5,142 nucleotides of DNA. It comes from Eubacterium sp. GTDB lineage: Bacteria > Bacillota > Clostridia > Oscillospirales > Acutalibacteraceae. Of the stretch, positions 1 to 5,142 are shown one piece after another (position 1 is the stretch's first letter; the number at the start of each line of letters is the position of its first letter). Under the pieces are notes generated by a model. That model worked only from the letters and a program-made list of their open reading frames with translations. It had not been told where the DNA came from and searched no databases. A program made the position numbers and the translations under genes. The stretch covers positions 1-5,142 of the forward strand of contig JAIDLO010000138.1 of the NCBI GenBank assembly GCA_029050995.1, in the 5' to 3' direction.

Positions 1-106
1 TTTAAATTGTGCTGATTTGTTCTTAATCAAGGCACAAAAACGCAGGAATACTTTCCGTATTCCGAGGCTTTTTAACGAAGAGTAAGGGCAAATCAGCCAA
101 TTTAAA
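1..106 (+). repeat. Long imperfect palindrome: possible MITE/REP-like element or structured RNA
   Basis: Bases 1-9 pair perfectly with 98-106 and 11-19 with 89-97, with T10 bulged. The stem continues through two G-U pairs (20/88, 21/87) and four Watson-Crick pairs (22-25 with 83-86), giving a 24-pair outer stem. After an internal loop, A36-40 pairs with T69-73, 42-43 with 67-68 and 45-51 with 57-63 around a five-base loop. The two wobble pairs hold only in a plus-strand transcript, so if the element acts as RNA that strand is favoured. No coding frame is seen. The first arm begins at base 1 of the window, so the element may extend further left. It could be a dispersed non-autonomous repeat, a structured non-coding RNA, or an elaborate terminator for a gene to the left. 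The pairing is observed directly; the identity is inferred. Confidence 0.6.
36..73 (+). terminator. Candidate intrinsic terminator within the palindrome
   Basis: A seven-pair hairpin (GGAATAC at 45-51 with GTATTCC at 57-63, loop 52-56) sits on a short GC clamp (42-43 with 67-68), preceded by five A and followed by five T (69-73). This is the layout of a Rho-independent terminator, and the A/T runs make it potentially active in both directions. It would end transcription of a gene lying left of the window. The internal mismatch (44 against 64-66) and its nesting inside a larger inverted repeat make the assignment uncertain. Confidence 0.4.
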
Positions 107-156
107 CCACGGTTCGGATTTCTCTTTATTGCCTAAAGAAAGGTAGACGATAGTAA

Positions 157-387
157 ATGAAAAATTATGTTGAGGTAACTGTTGTTTTTGATAAAGAGGG
201 TGGAATAACGCCGATATCCGTTAAAATGGAGGATGAAAAATTAGAGGTAGACAGGGTTATGGATATCCGCCCTGCCGCTTCGCTTAAATCGGGCGGAGCG
301 GGAATTCGGTATAAATGCAGAATAGAGGGCAGGGAAACTTACCTTTTTCTTGAGGAAACCCGCTGGTTTTTAGAGTTTGTAGAATAA
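157..387 (+). CDS. Conserved-looking hypothetical protein, 76 residues
   Basis: The frame opens at ATG 157 and closes with TAA. A weak purine-rich site (AAAGAAAGG, about 135-143) lies 13 bases upstream, farther than ideal, so the start is probable but not certain. There is no signal peptide or membrane helix, and the protein is likely cytoplasmic. The N-terminus (residues 3-36) alternates hydrophobic and polar residues as in beta strands. Residues 38-54 form a distinctive block: Arg-Pro-Ala-Ala-Ser-Leu-Lys, then Gly-Gly-x-Gly, then Ile-Arg-Tyr and Cys54. An aromatic-acidic tail (Tyr62, Phe64, Trp70, Phe71) follows. A small beta-barrel-like domain is plausible. I recall similar short proteins in Firmicutes, sometimes close to Y-family DNA polymerase genes, but nothing here can confirm that. 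The next gene has its own promoter, so this one probably belongs to a transcript that starts further left. Function unknown. Confidence 0.72.
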   Translation: MKNYVEVTVVFDKEGGITPISVKMEDEKLEVDRVMDIRPAASLKSGGAGIRYKCRIEGRETYLFLEETRWFLEFVE

Positions 388-408
388 TAATTTTGTTTAA
401 TAGTAACA

Positions 409-437
409 TTGCAAAATATATCGAAAAGTGATAAAAT
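409..437 (+). promoter_or_regulatory. Sigma-A-type promoter for the aminotransferase-permease operon
   Basis: TTGCAA (409-414) and TAAAAT (432-437) are separated by exactly 17 bases and closely match the -35 and -10 consensus. Transcription should start near 444, leaving a leader of about 25 bases that contains the ribosome binding site at 456-460. The -35 box contains a TTG that is in frame with the downstream gene. It cannot serve as a start codon for a transcript made from this promoter. Confidence 0.75.
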
Positions 438-455
438 ATCTCCATTAAATTTTAC

Positions 456-460
456 GGAGG
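456..460 (+). promoter_or_regulatory. Ribosome binding site fixing the aminotransferase start
   Basis: GGAGG lies eight bases before ATG 469 and selects that codon over the in-frame TTG at 409, which has no such site and falls inside the promoter. Confidence 0.85.
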
Positions 461-468
461 ACGAATTT

Positions 469-1728
469 ATGGCAAAACTTTATACTGAAATGTCTGCCGA
501 AGAATTAAAGGCAGAGCAGAAAGTTCTTGAAACACGCTATAATGATTTCAAAGCAAAAAATTTAAAGCTTGATATGAGCAGAGGTAAGCCGGGCAAGGAT
601 CAGCTTGATTTATCAGATGCTATGAATCAGGTTGATAATTATGTTTCCGATGGTGTTGATATCAGAAACTATGGAATTATGGATGGTATTCCAAGCTGTA
701 AAAAGCTTTTTGCCGATTTAATGGGTGTTGAGCCAAAGAATGTTATCGTTGGTCCTAATGCAAGCTTAACCCTTATGTTTGATTATATCAGCCAGTGCTT
801 TACGCATGGTGCGGGCGATACACCTTGGTGCAAGCTTGATGAGGTTAAATTCCTTTGCCCTGTTCCGGGATATGATCGCCATTTTACAATTCTTGATCAT
901 TTTGGAATCAAAATGATTAATATTGAAATGAAGGCAGACGGCCCGGATATGGATGCGATTGAAGAATATATCAAGGACGAAAGCGTTAAGGGTATATTCT
1001 GCGTTCCTAAATATTCAAATCCGCAGGGTATTACTTTCAGTGATGATGTTGTTAAGCGCATTGCTGCATTAAAGCCTGCCGCAAAGGATTTCAGAATTAT
1101 ATGGGATAATGCATATTGTATTCATGATTTGGATGATAACGGCGATGAGCTCCTTAATATATTTGATGTGTTGCCGCAGTTTGGTAATGAGGATATGGTT
1201 ATTGAGGTTTGCTCAACCTCTAAAATTACTTTCCCGGGTGCAGGTGTTTCTGCTCTTATTGCAAGTGATAATAATATTGCGGCAATCAAAAAGCGCCTGA
1301 ATGCGCAAACAATCAGCTATGATAAAATGAACCAGCACCGCCATGTTGAATTCTTTAAAAATGCAGACGGTGTAAAGGCACATATGAAAAAGCATGCCGC
1401 TATTCTTAAGCCTAAGTTTGATATTGTTCTCAAGCATCTTGATGCTGAGCTTGCAGGAAAGGGCATTGCAGAATGGTTCAATCCAAAAGGCGGCTATTTC
1501 ATCAGCCTTGATGTTATGAACGGCTGTGCAAAAAGAGTCGGCGAGCTTTGCAAGGATGCAGGTGTTGTATTAACCTCTGTTGGTGCAACATATCCTTATG
1601 GCATTGATGCGAAAGACAGTAATATCCGTATTGCGCCAAGCTTTCCGCCTGTTGCAGAGCTTGATCTTGCGGCAGAGCTTCTTTGTATCTGCGTTCAGCT
1701 TGCATGCATCGAAAAGCTTCTTGGTTAA
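469..1728 (+). CDS. PLP-dependent aminotransferase, aspartate aminotransferase type Ic-like
   Basis: This 419-residue cytoplasmic fold-type I enzyme would move an amino group between an amino acid and a 2-oxo acid, with aspartate/2-oxoglutarate the likeliest pair. Visible motifs are an N-terminal SRGKPG segment near residues 38-43; NPQG at 184-187, whose Asn should contact the PLP ring; WDNAY at 212-216, with Asp213 for the pyridine nitrogen and Tyr216 for the O3' oxygen; STSK at 249-252, with Lys252 the Schiff-base lysine; and Arg387 in NIRIAPSFPP, the expected substrate-carboxylate arginine. Length and motifs fit the Asp_aminotransf group typified by corynebacterial AspT, whose members are often annotated only as class I/II aminotransferases. 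The ATG at 469 is chosen because of its ribosome binding site and the promoter upstream. A permease gene follows after 3 bases. All key residues are present. The exact substrate cannot be read from sequence. Confidence 0.9.
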   Translation: MAKLYTEMSAEELKAEQKVLETRYNDFKAKNLKLDMSRGKPGKDQLDLSDAMNQVDNYVSDGVDIRNYGIMDGIPSCKKLFADLMGVEPKNVIVGPNASLTLMFDYISQCFTHGAGDTPWCKLDEVKFLCPVPGYDRHFTILDHFGIKMINIEMKADGPDMDAIEEYIKDESVKGIFCVPKYSNPQGITFSDDVVKRIAALKPAAKDFRIIWDNAYCIHDLDDNGDELLNIFDVLPQFGNEDMVIEVCSTSKITFPGAGVSALIASDNNIAAIKKRLNAQTISYDKMNQHRHVEFFKNADGVKAHMKKHAAILKPKFDIVLKHLDAELAGKGIAEWFNPKGGYFISLDVMNGCAKRVGELCKDAGVVLTSVGATYPYGIDAKDSNIRIAPSFPPVAELDLAAELLCICVQLACIEKLLG

Positions 1729-1731
1729 TTT

Positions 1732-2616
1732 ATGAAAAATCAACTCAGTAACAAAACAAAAGGCGTAATTTTTATTCTGCTTTCTGCTGTTTGCTTTACG
1801 GGGATGAATACTTTTGTAAGGCTTTCGGGCGATGTTCCAACCTTTCAAAAGGTTTTTTTCAGAAATTTTGTTGCAATGTTTTTTGCGCTTTTTGCCCTGA
1901 TTAAAGCAAAAGAAAGCATTAAGCCGAAAAAAGGCTGCTTAAAATTTCATATATTGCGCTCTACGATCGGGCTTGCAGGTGTGTTTGGAAATTTCTATGC
2001 CATTGATAAAATAGAGCTTTCGGATGCCTCAATGCTGAATAAAATGAGCCCGTTTTTTGCTTTGATTTTTTCTGCAATATTTATTAAAGAAAAGGTAAAG
2101 CCTAAACAGGCAATCGCGATAGCCTGTGCATTTATCGGCTCGCTGTTTATTATAAAACCAACCTTTGGCAATGAAAATCTTGTTGCGTCAATGGCAGGCT
2201 TTGTCGGCGGTATGTGCGCCGGAGCGGCATATACCTGTGTTCGTCAGCTTGGCATAATGGGCGAAAACGGAAAATTAATTGTGTTTATTTTCTCCGCTTT
2301 TTCAAGCCTTGTAACAGCACCTTACCTTATTTTTGATTATCATCCTATGGAACTTTGGCAGTGGGCTGCACTTTTTATGGCAGGGCTTTGTGCCGCAGGC
2401 GGTCAGTTTTCCATTACTGCCGCTTACACACATGCACCAAGCAGGGAAATATCTGTTTATGATTATTCCCAGGTTGTTTTTGCCGCTATAGTCGGCTTCT
2501 TTGCTTTCGGGGATATTCCGGATATGTGGTCATTTGTAGGTTACTTTGTTATATGTGCAATGGCTGTCTGGATGTTCTTGTATAATAATAAAAAAGAGCT
2601 TCGTAAAAAGGTTTAA
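1732..2616 (+). CDS. EamA/DMT-family permease, ten-helix
   Basis: This 294-residue integral membrane protein has about ten hydrophobic helices, roughly at residues 11-28, 38-58, 74-92, 98-117, 124-141, 151-170, 180-200, 208-230, 238-258 and 263-283. They form two five-helix EamA repeats, and the tail is basic (ending KKELRKKV). Features typical of the drug/metabolite transporter superfamily are the FFRN segment in helix 2, the SPFFALIFSAIFIKEK segment at the end of helix 4, and helix 5 ending in IIKP. Such proteins export amino acids or other metabolites, or take up nucleoside-like compounds. The start lies 3 bases after the aminotransferase stop and no good Shine-Dalgarno site is visible, so translation is probably coupled to the upstream gene. 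Co-transcription suggests that the permease handles a substrate or product of the aminotransferase; this is inference. No convincing terminator follows, so some read-through into nrdR is possible. Confidence 0.9.
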   Translation: MKNQLSNKTKGVIFILLSAVCFTGMNTFVRLSGDVPTFQKVFFRNFVAMFFALFALIKAKESIKPKKGCLKFHILRSTIGLAGVFGNFYAIDKIELSDASMLNKMSPFFALIFSAIFIKEKVKPKQAIAIACAFIGSLFIIKPTFGNENLVASMAGFVGGMCAGAAYTCVRQLGIMGENGKLIVFIFSAFSSLVTAPYLIFDYHPMELWQWAALFMAGLCAAGGQFSITAAYTHAPSREISVYDYSQVVFAAIVGFFAFGDIPDMWSFVGYFVICAMAVWMFLYNNKKELRKKV

Positions 2617-2632
2617 GATTTCGGAAATTTGC

Positions 2633-2689
2633 TGTAAAGTAAAACTACTTGCAGGTATCAATCTATAGTGTAAAGTAAAAACACTTGCA
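2633..2689 (+). repeat. Two direct copies of a 21-bp dyad upstream of nrdR (candidate operators)
   Basis: The copies lie at 2633-2653 and 2669-2689, 36 bases apart start to start, and match at 19 of 21 positions. Each has a left arm TGTAAAGT and a right arm ACTTGCA, which are inverted relative to each other apart from one extra A and one T/C change. The inner AAGT and ACTT are perfect complements separated by six bases. Both differences between copies fall in the six-base centre, so the arms are identical. The second copy ends inside the -35 box of the nrdR promoter. The first copy could supply a weak duplicate promoter: TTGCAG 2649-2654, 16 bases, TAAAGT 2671-2676. An unidentified regulator site or a duplicated promoter segment would both fit. 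Confidence 0.55.
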
Positions 2690-2713
2690 TTTCTCTATAT
2701 ATTGTGGTACAAT
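2685..2713 (+). promoter_or_regulatory. Sigma-A promoter of nrdR
   Basis: TTGCAT (2685-2690) and TACAAT (2708-2713) are separated by exactly 17 bases. A TG at 2705-2706, one base before the -10 box, adds an extended -10 element. Transcription should start around 2720, giving a leader of about 30 bases with the ribosome binding site AGGGGG at 2736-2741, eight bases before the ATG. Confidence 0.8.
2692..2707 (+). promoter_or_regulatory. Candidate NrdR box in the nrdR promoter spacer
   Basis: The sixteen bases TCTCTATATATTGTGG match the published NrdR-box consensus acaCwAtATaTwGtgt at 13 positions. These include an unbroken run of 12 from the fixed C (2695) to the second-last G (2706). The site lies between the -35 and -10 boxes, where a bound repressor would block RNA polymerase, so it suggests that nrdR represses itself. 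The region is AT-rich, which raises the chance of a fortuitous match. The usual second box about three helical turns away is not evident. Confidence 0.5.
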
Positions 2714-2749
2714 GTATATTAGATTAGAAATCTTGAGGGGGTTTTTATT

Positions 2750-3193
2750 ATGAGATGTCCGTTTTGCGGATATGAAGAAAGTAAGGTTATTGATTCCCGT
2801 CCAACTGATGAGAACGAGCGTATTCGCCGCCGCAGAGAATGTATTCAATGCGCAAAGCGTTTTACAACTTATGAAACCATTGAGGATGTGCCTATTTTAG
2901 TTATTAAAAAAGACAGAAGCAGGGAAGTATTTGACCGTACAAAGGTTTTAAAGGGCATGCTTCGTGCCTGTGAAAAAAGACCTGTAAATGTTGATGAGCT
3001 TGAAAAGGCAATTTCAGAAATAGAAACCACGCTTCAAAGTGCAACAGACAGAGAGGTAACAAGCGTTCGTATCGGCGAGCTGATTATGGAAAAACTTCGC
3101 GGAATAGACGAGGTTGCCTATGTTCGATTTGCATCTGTATATAAAGAATTTGACTCTGCAACTTCATTTATAGAAGAAATTTCAAAACTTTAA
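2750..3193 (+). CDS. nrdR: Transcriptional repressor NrdR (ribonucleotide reductase regulator)
   Basis: NrdR is a cytoplasmic repressor that senses ATP/dATP and binds NrdR boxes upstream of ribonucleotide reductase genes. The protein has 147 residues, close to the usual 150 or so. An N-terminal zinc ribbon uses Cys3, Cys6, Cys31 and Cys34, with the typical DSRPT (15-19) and basic RRRREC (26-31) segments involved in DNA binding. From about residue 48 to 138 runs an ATP-cone domain, seen in PILVIKKD, the VFDRTK segment (60-65) and the final VAYVRFASVYKEF. A strong AGGGGG ribosome binding site at 2736-2741 and a dedicated promoter support ATG 2750. No nrd gene is in the window, so its targets must lie elsewhere. 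A candidate box in its own promoter suggests autoregulation. A terminator follows eight bases after the stop. Confidence 0.97.
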   Translation: MRCPFCGYEESKVIDSRPTDENERIRRRRECIQCAKRFTTYETIEDVPILVIKKDRSREVFDRTKVLKGMLRACEKRPVNVDELEKAISEIETTLQSATDREVTSVRIGELIMEKLRGIDEVAYVRFASVYKEFDSATSFIEEISKL

Positions 3194-3200
3194 ATAATCA

Positions 3201-3239
3201 AAAAGACGGACAGTTTAAACTGTCCGTCTTTTCTTTATA
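3201..3239. terminator. Bidirectional intrinsic terminator between nrdR and the rhomboid gene
   Basis: Bases 3201-3232 form a perfect 32-bp palindrome, AAAAGACGGACAGTTT followed by its exact complement. The GC-rich core GACGGACAG/CTGTCCGTC is bordered by AAAA on one side and TTTT (then CTTTAT) on the other. Folded as RNA it gives a stem of about 14 pairs with a TTAA loop and a U-run on either strand. It therefore ends nrdR from the left and the glycosyltransferase-rhomboid transcript from the right. Confidence 0.92.
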
Positions 3240-3258
3240 TTGTCAAGTCAAAATTATT

Positions 3259-3858
3259 TTAATTATTAAATACGAATAAAAGCAAACTATAGAGTATTCC
3301 ACCAACAAATCCGCTTGAATGCTCCCATCTGTTAATGTTGTCTATCAGCATACCTACAATGGTATAGATGCCCAGCAATACTATAAAAAACCAATGTAAA
3401 TTTGAAAAGAAAAGTGTATGCTCCGTAATTGCAGTCATGATAAACATTGCAATTAAACCATATATTCCGGTTGATGCACCTTCTCCGTCTTCAAACTTTA
3501 AACCAAATGCCATAACGAATCCGGAAAAGAAAGCAGAAAAGAAAAAGCCGAAAATGGTCTTTTCCCAACCGATCGTAGATTCAAGGGCATACCCTGCAAA
3601 TAATATTGCAAGGCAGTTAAATACTAAATGCGGTATGCCAACATGAAGAAAAACTTGTGAGAATAATCTCCATATTTGTCCTTTTTTTATTTTTGTGTAA
3701 TCCAGCTTCAGCGCTTTGGTTATATATCCAACCTTATCTCCGTCCATTAAATGCGCTTTTGTAAACACCTTTGTCCCTTTCGGAATGCATACAAATGTAT
3801 CCAATATGAACAGTAATAGAATTATTGATACAAGCAGAATTGTTGCAAGCATATTCAT
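3259..3858 (-). CDS. Rhomboid-family intramembrane serine protease
   Basis: This 199-residue membrane protein cleaves transmembrane substrates within the bilayer. It has an N-terminal helix (about 5-24) and an L1 loop carrying the conserved Trp63-Arg64. Helix 2 holds the HxxxxHxxxN signature (His72, His77, Asn81). The catalytic Ser129 sits in GASTGIYG at the start of helix 4, and the catalytic His180 lies in WEHSSGFVGG at helix 6. The Ser-His dyad and oxyanion residues are thus intact, in a six-helix core of GlpG type without extra domains. WEHSSGF differs slightly from the more usual WAHLGGF. The first ATG (complement of 3856-3858) lies only about four bases from the AAAGG site. Met3 (complement of 3850-3852), about ten bases from it, could be the real start. 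The gene follows the glycosyltransferase after 46 bases and probably shares its transcript. Substrate unknown. Confidence 0.88.
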   Translation of the reverse strand: MNMLATILLVSIILLLFILDTFVCIPKGTKVFTKAHLMDGDKVGYITKALKLDYTKIKKGQIWRLFSQVFLHVGIPHLVFNCLAILFAGYALESTIGWEKTIFGFFFSAFFSGFVMAFGLKFEDGEGASTGIYGLIAMFIMTAITEHTLFFSNLHWFFIVLLGIYTIVGMLIDNINRWEHSSGFVGGILYSLLLFVFNN

Positions 3859-3904
3859 TCTTCCTTTCTGAATGTTTTAAGGTTGCAAATTATGAAGCTT
3901 GCTT

Positions 3905-5104
3905 TTAGTATTTATATTCCTCATTGCTATGATTATCTGAATAAAAGTTATTTATAACAATTTTATAACGCTCAAAGGCTTTTTTTACGGAATCCTCCCA
4001 GCTTATATAAATCGTGTTTTGTGCTTCTTTGCCAATCGCTTTCATAAGCTCTTTATTATCCATTATTTCAAGCAATTTATCGGCAATGCTCTGTGAATTC
4101 TCTTTGCATAAGAAGCCCGTTTTTTCATCCTTGATACCCTCTGCAGCGCAGGAGTTTTCTATTAATAAAGCAGGCGTTCCGCAGGATGCAGCTTCACGAA
4201 CAACAAGCCCGTTTGTATCAAAGGTAGACGGGAAAATCAGCAAATCAGATGCGGCATAATACTGCTGGATAAGTGCTCTGTCGAGTATTTTACCTGTCCA
4301 AACAATTTTATCCGAAATTCCTAGGCGCTTATATTTCAGCCTGATTGCCTTTTCATCCGCACCAAAGCCAAGCATAATCAGTCGGAAATCCTTGCCGTTG
4401 TCTTTAAGAATTTTGCAGGCTTCAAGAATAAACTGAATGTTTTTGTACCAGATCATACGGCCGGTATAAATAAACACAGGAATGTCTTTCGGAATAGAAT
4501 GCTTGCTTTTTATTTTATCTATTGTTTCCTGCGGTATTTCGGTTCTTGGCAAATCGCATCCGTTCGGCATAACGATATAATCGCCTGTGTATCCGATATT
4601 TCTGAGGCTTTCAACAGAGCCCTCGCTCGTTACCCAAACCTCATCAGCCGCTTCAACATTTCTTCTGATAAAATTCTTAGCGAAATTTTTTGCCTTTTTG
4701 GTAGGCACTCTTTTGTCTATATCATATTCATATTTTGTGTGATATGTAAGCACGGTCGGTATTCTCTTTTTCCTGTTAACAAGCCTGAAATAATAGCTTG
4801 TAGCAAGCGGAGCGTGGCTGTGCAGCAAATCAAAATTGCGGTTGATAATATCATAGCTGAGCGATTCCTTGAAGGGCCATCCAACGCTGTATCCTTCCTT
4901 GCTCGGCACCCACCAGCTTTTGTATCGGAAAATCTCATATGGATATTTCGCATCCTGCTGATTTGGATTTTTAGGTGTAATAATAATTGCCTCGCAGTGG
5001 TGCTTATTTAAAATATCTGCATAGCTTTGTGCAACATTGCTTATTCCGTCTGTAGTAGGCGGAAATGCATCTGTACCGATTGCAATCTTATAATTCTTAT
5101 CCAT
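3905..5104 (-). CDS. GT4-family glycosyltransferase
   Basis: This 399-residue enzyme of the GT-B fold transfers a sugar from a nucleotide-sugar donor. It resembles glucosyltransferases acting on membrane diacylglycerol or on cell-surface glycans, at the inner face of the membrane. The N-terminal acceptor domain shows the TDAFPPTTDGIS loop (residues 11-22), HSHAP (95-99) and TYHT (120-123). The C-terminal donor domain begins near residue 210 with YTGRMIWYKN, whose Arg216 and Lys221 should bind the donor diphosphate. The usual E-x7-E motif appears as Asp296-x7-Glu304 in FDTNGLVVRE; I recall an Asp at the first position in related Clostridia enzymes, so it is probably not a defect. The C-terminus is acidic and polar (NHSNEEYKY). 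The ATG at 5104 is preferred because AGAGGGGA lies four bases before it. An in-frame TTG at 5134 would place that site inside the gene. Acceptor and sugar cannot be fixed from sequence. Confidence 0.88.
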   Translation of the reverse strand: MDKNYKIAIGTDAFPPTTDGISNVAQSYADILNKHHCEAIIITPKNPNQQDAKYPYEIFRYKSWWVPSKEGYSVGWPFKESLSYDIINRNFDLLHSHAPLATSYYFRLVNRKKRIPTVLTYHTKYEYDIDKRVPTKKAKNFAKNFIRRNVEAADEVWVTSEGSVESLRNIGYTGDYIVMPNGCDLPRTEIPQETIDKIKSKHSIPKDIPVFIYTGRMIWYKNIQFILEACKILKDNGKDFRLIMLGFGADEKAIRLKYKRLGISDKIVWTGKILDRALIQQYYAASDLLIFPSTFDTNGLVVREAASCGTPALLIENSCAAEGIKDEKTGFLCKENSQSIADKLLEIMDNKELMKAIGKEAQNTIYISWEDSVKKAFERYKIVINNFYSDNHSNEEYKY

Positions 5105-5108
5105 GTAT

Positions 5109-5116
5109 TCCCCTCT
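5109..5116 (-). promoter_or_regulatory. Ribosome binding site fixing the glycosyltransferase start
   Basis: Read on the minus strand this is AGAGGGGA, ending four bases before ATG 5104. It selects that start over the TTG at 5134. The promoter itself is not resolved and probably lies beyond the right edge of the window. Confidence 0.8.
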
Positions 5117-5142
5117 GGAAGTGTAATATTTCAATTTAATAT

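Noticed and set aside
113..139. Possible promoter (TTCGGA ... TAAAGA) before the 76-residue gene
   Set aside because: Both boxes are poor matches and the spacer is only 15 bases.
1570..1848. Minus-strand open frame of 92 codons spanning the aminotransferase-permease junction
   Set aside because: It overlaps two well-supported genes on the other strand, and its composition looks like a reverse-strand shadow with no family motif.
2618..2628. ATTTC-G-GAAAT dyad just after the permease stop, considered as a terminator
   Set aside because: The loop would be one base and no T-run follows, so it cannot form an intrinsic terminator.
2709..2724. Possible second NrdR box overlapping the -10 box of nrdR
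   Set aside because: Only about 11 of 16 positions match. The fixed C and G are both lost, and the 17-base offset from the first box is not a whole number of helical turns as paired boxes usually show.
2721..2733. Small hairpin AGATT-AGA-AATCT near the nrdR transcription start
   Set aside because: Five AT-rich pairs with a three-base loop are too weak to support a regulatory claim.
3859..3904. Separate promoter for the rhomboid gene on the minus strand
   Set aside because: A CATAAT-like -10 box can be seen but no -35 box lies at proper distance, so co-transcription with the glycosyltransferase is simpler.
4499..5011. Plus-strand open frame of 170 codons
   Set aside because: It lies entirely antisense to the glycosyltransferase, has no ribosome binding site or recognisable motif, and its opposite strand carries the clear GT4 motifs.

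Overview
The window looks like a chromosomal segment of a low-to-mid GC, Gram-positive, probably anaerobic Clostridia-type bacterium. This rests on the AT-rich composition, the strong purine-rich Shine-Dalgarno sites, the sigma-A-like promoters, the type Ic aspartate-aminotransferase-like enzyme, the NrdR regulator and the Clostridia-like glycosyltransferase. It carries six protein genes. The species cannot be named from the sequence.

Left part (1-468): a long imperfect palindrome (1-106) fills the start of the window. It has a 24-pair outer stem and an inner hairpin followed by a T-run. It is followed by a 76-residue conserved-looking protein of unknown function (157-387), and then by a clear sigma-A promoter (409-437).

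Middle, plus strand (469-3193): that promoter drives a PLP-dependent aminotransferase (469-1728), followed after 3 bases by a ten-helix EamA/DMT-type permease (1732-2616). The two are very probably one operon. Next comes the ribonucleotide-reductase repressor gene nrdR (2750-3193). It has its own strong promoter (2685-2713), with a good NrdR-box match inside the -35/-10 spacer and two copies of a 21-bp dyad repeat just upstream. A perfect 32-bp palindrome (3201-3232) with flanking A and T runs is a bidirectional terminator serving the converging transcripts.

Right part, minus strand (3259-5104): a GT4 glycosyltransferase gene (5104 down to 3905) is followed after 46 bases by a rhomboid intramembrane serine protease gene (3858 down to 3259), probably as one transcript. 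Both are membrane or envelope functions, but no specific functional link can be shown.

The gene content is ordinary. I found no defence system, mobile-element gene, CRISPR array, tRNA or rRNA. The parts most worth a second look are non-coding: the palindromic element at the left edge, and the control region of nrdR with its candidate self-regulatory box and its unexplained repeated dyads.
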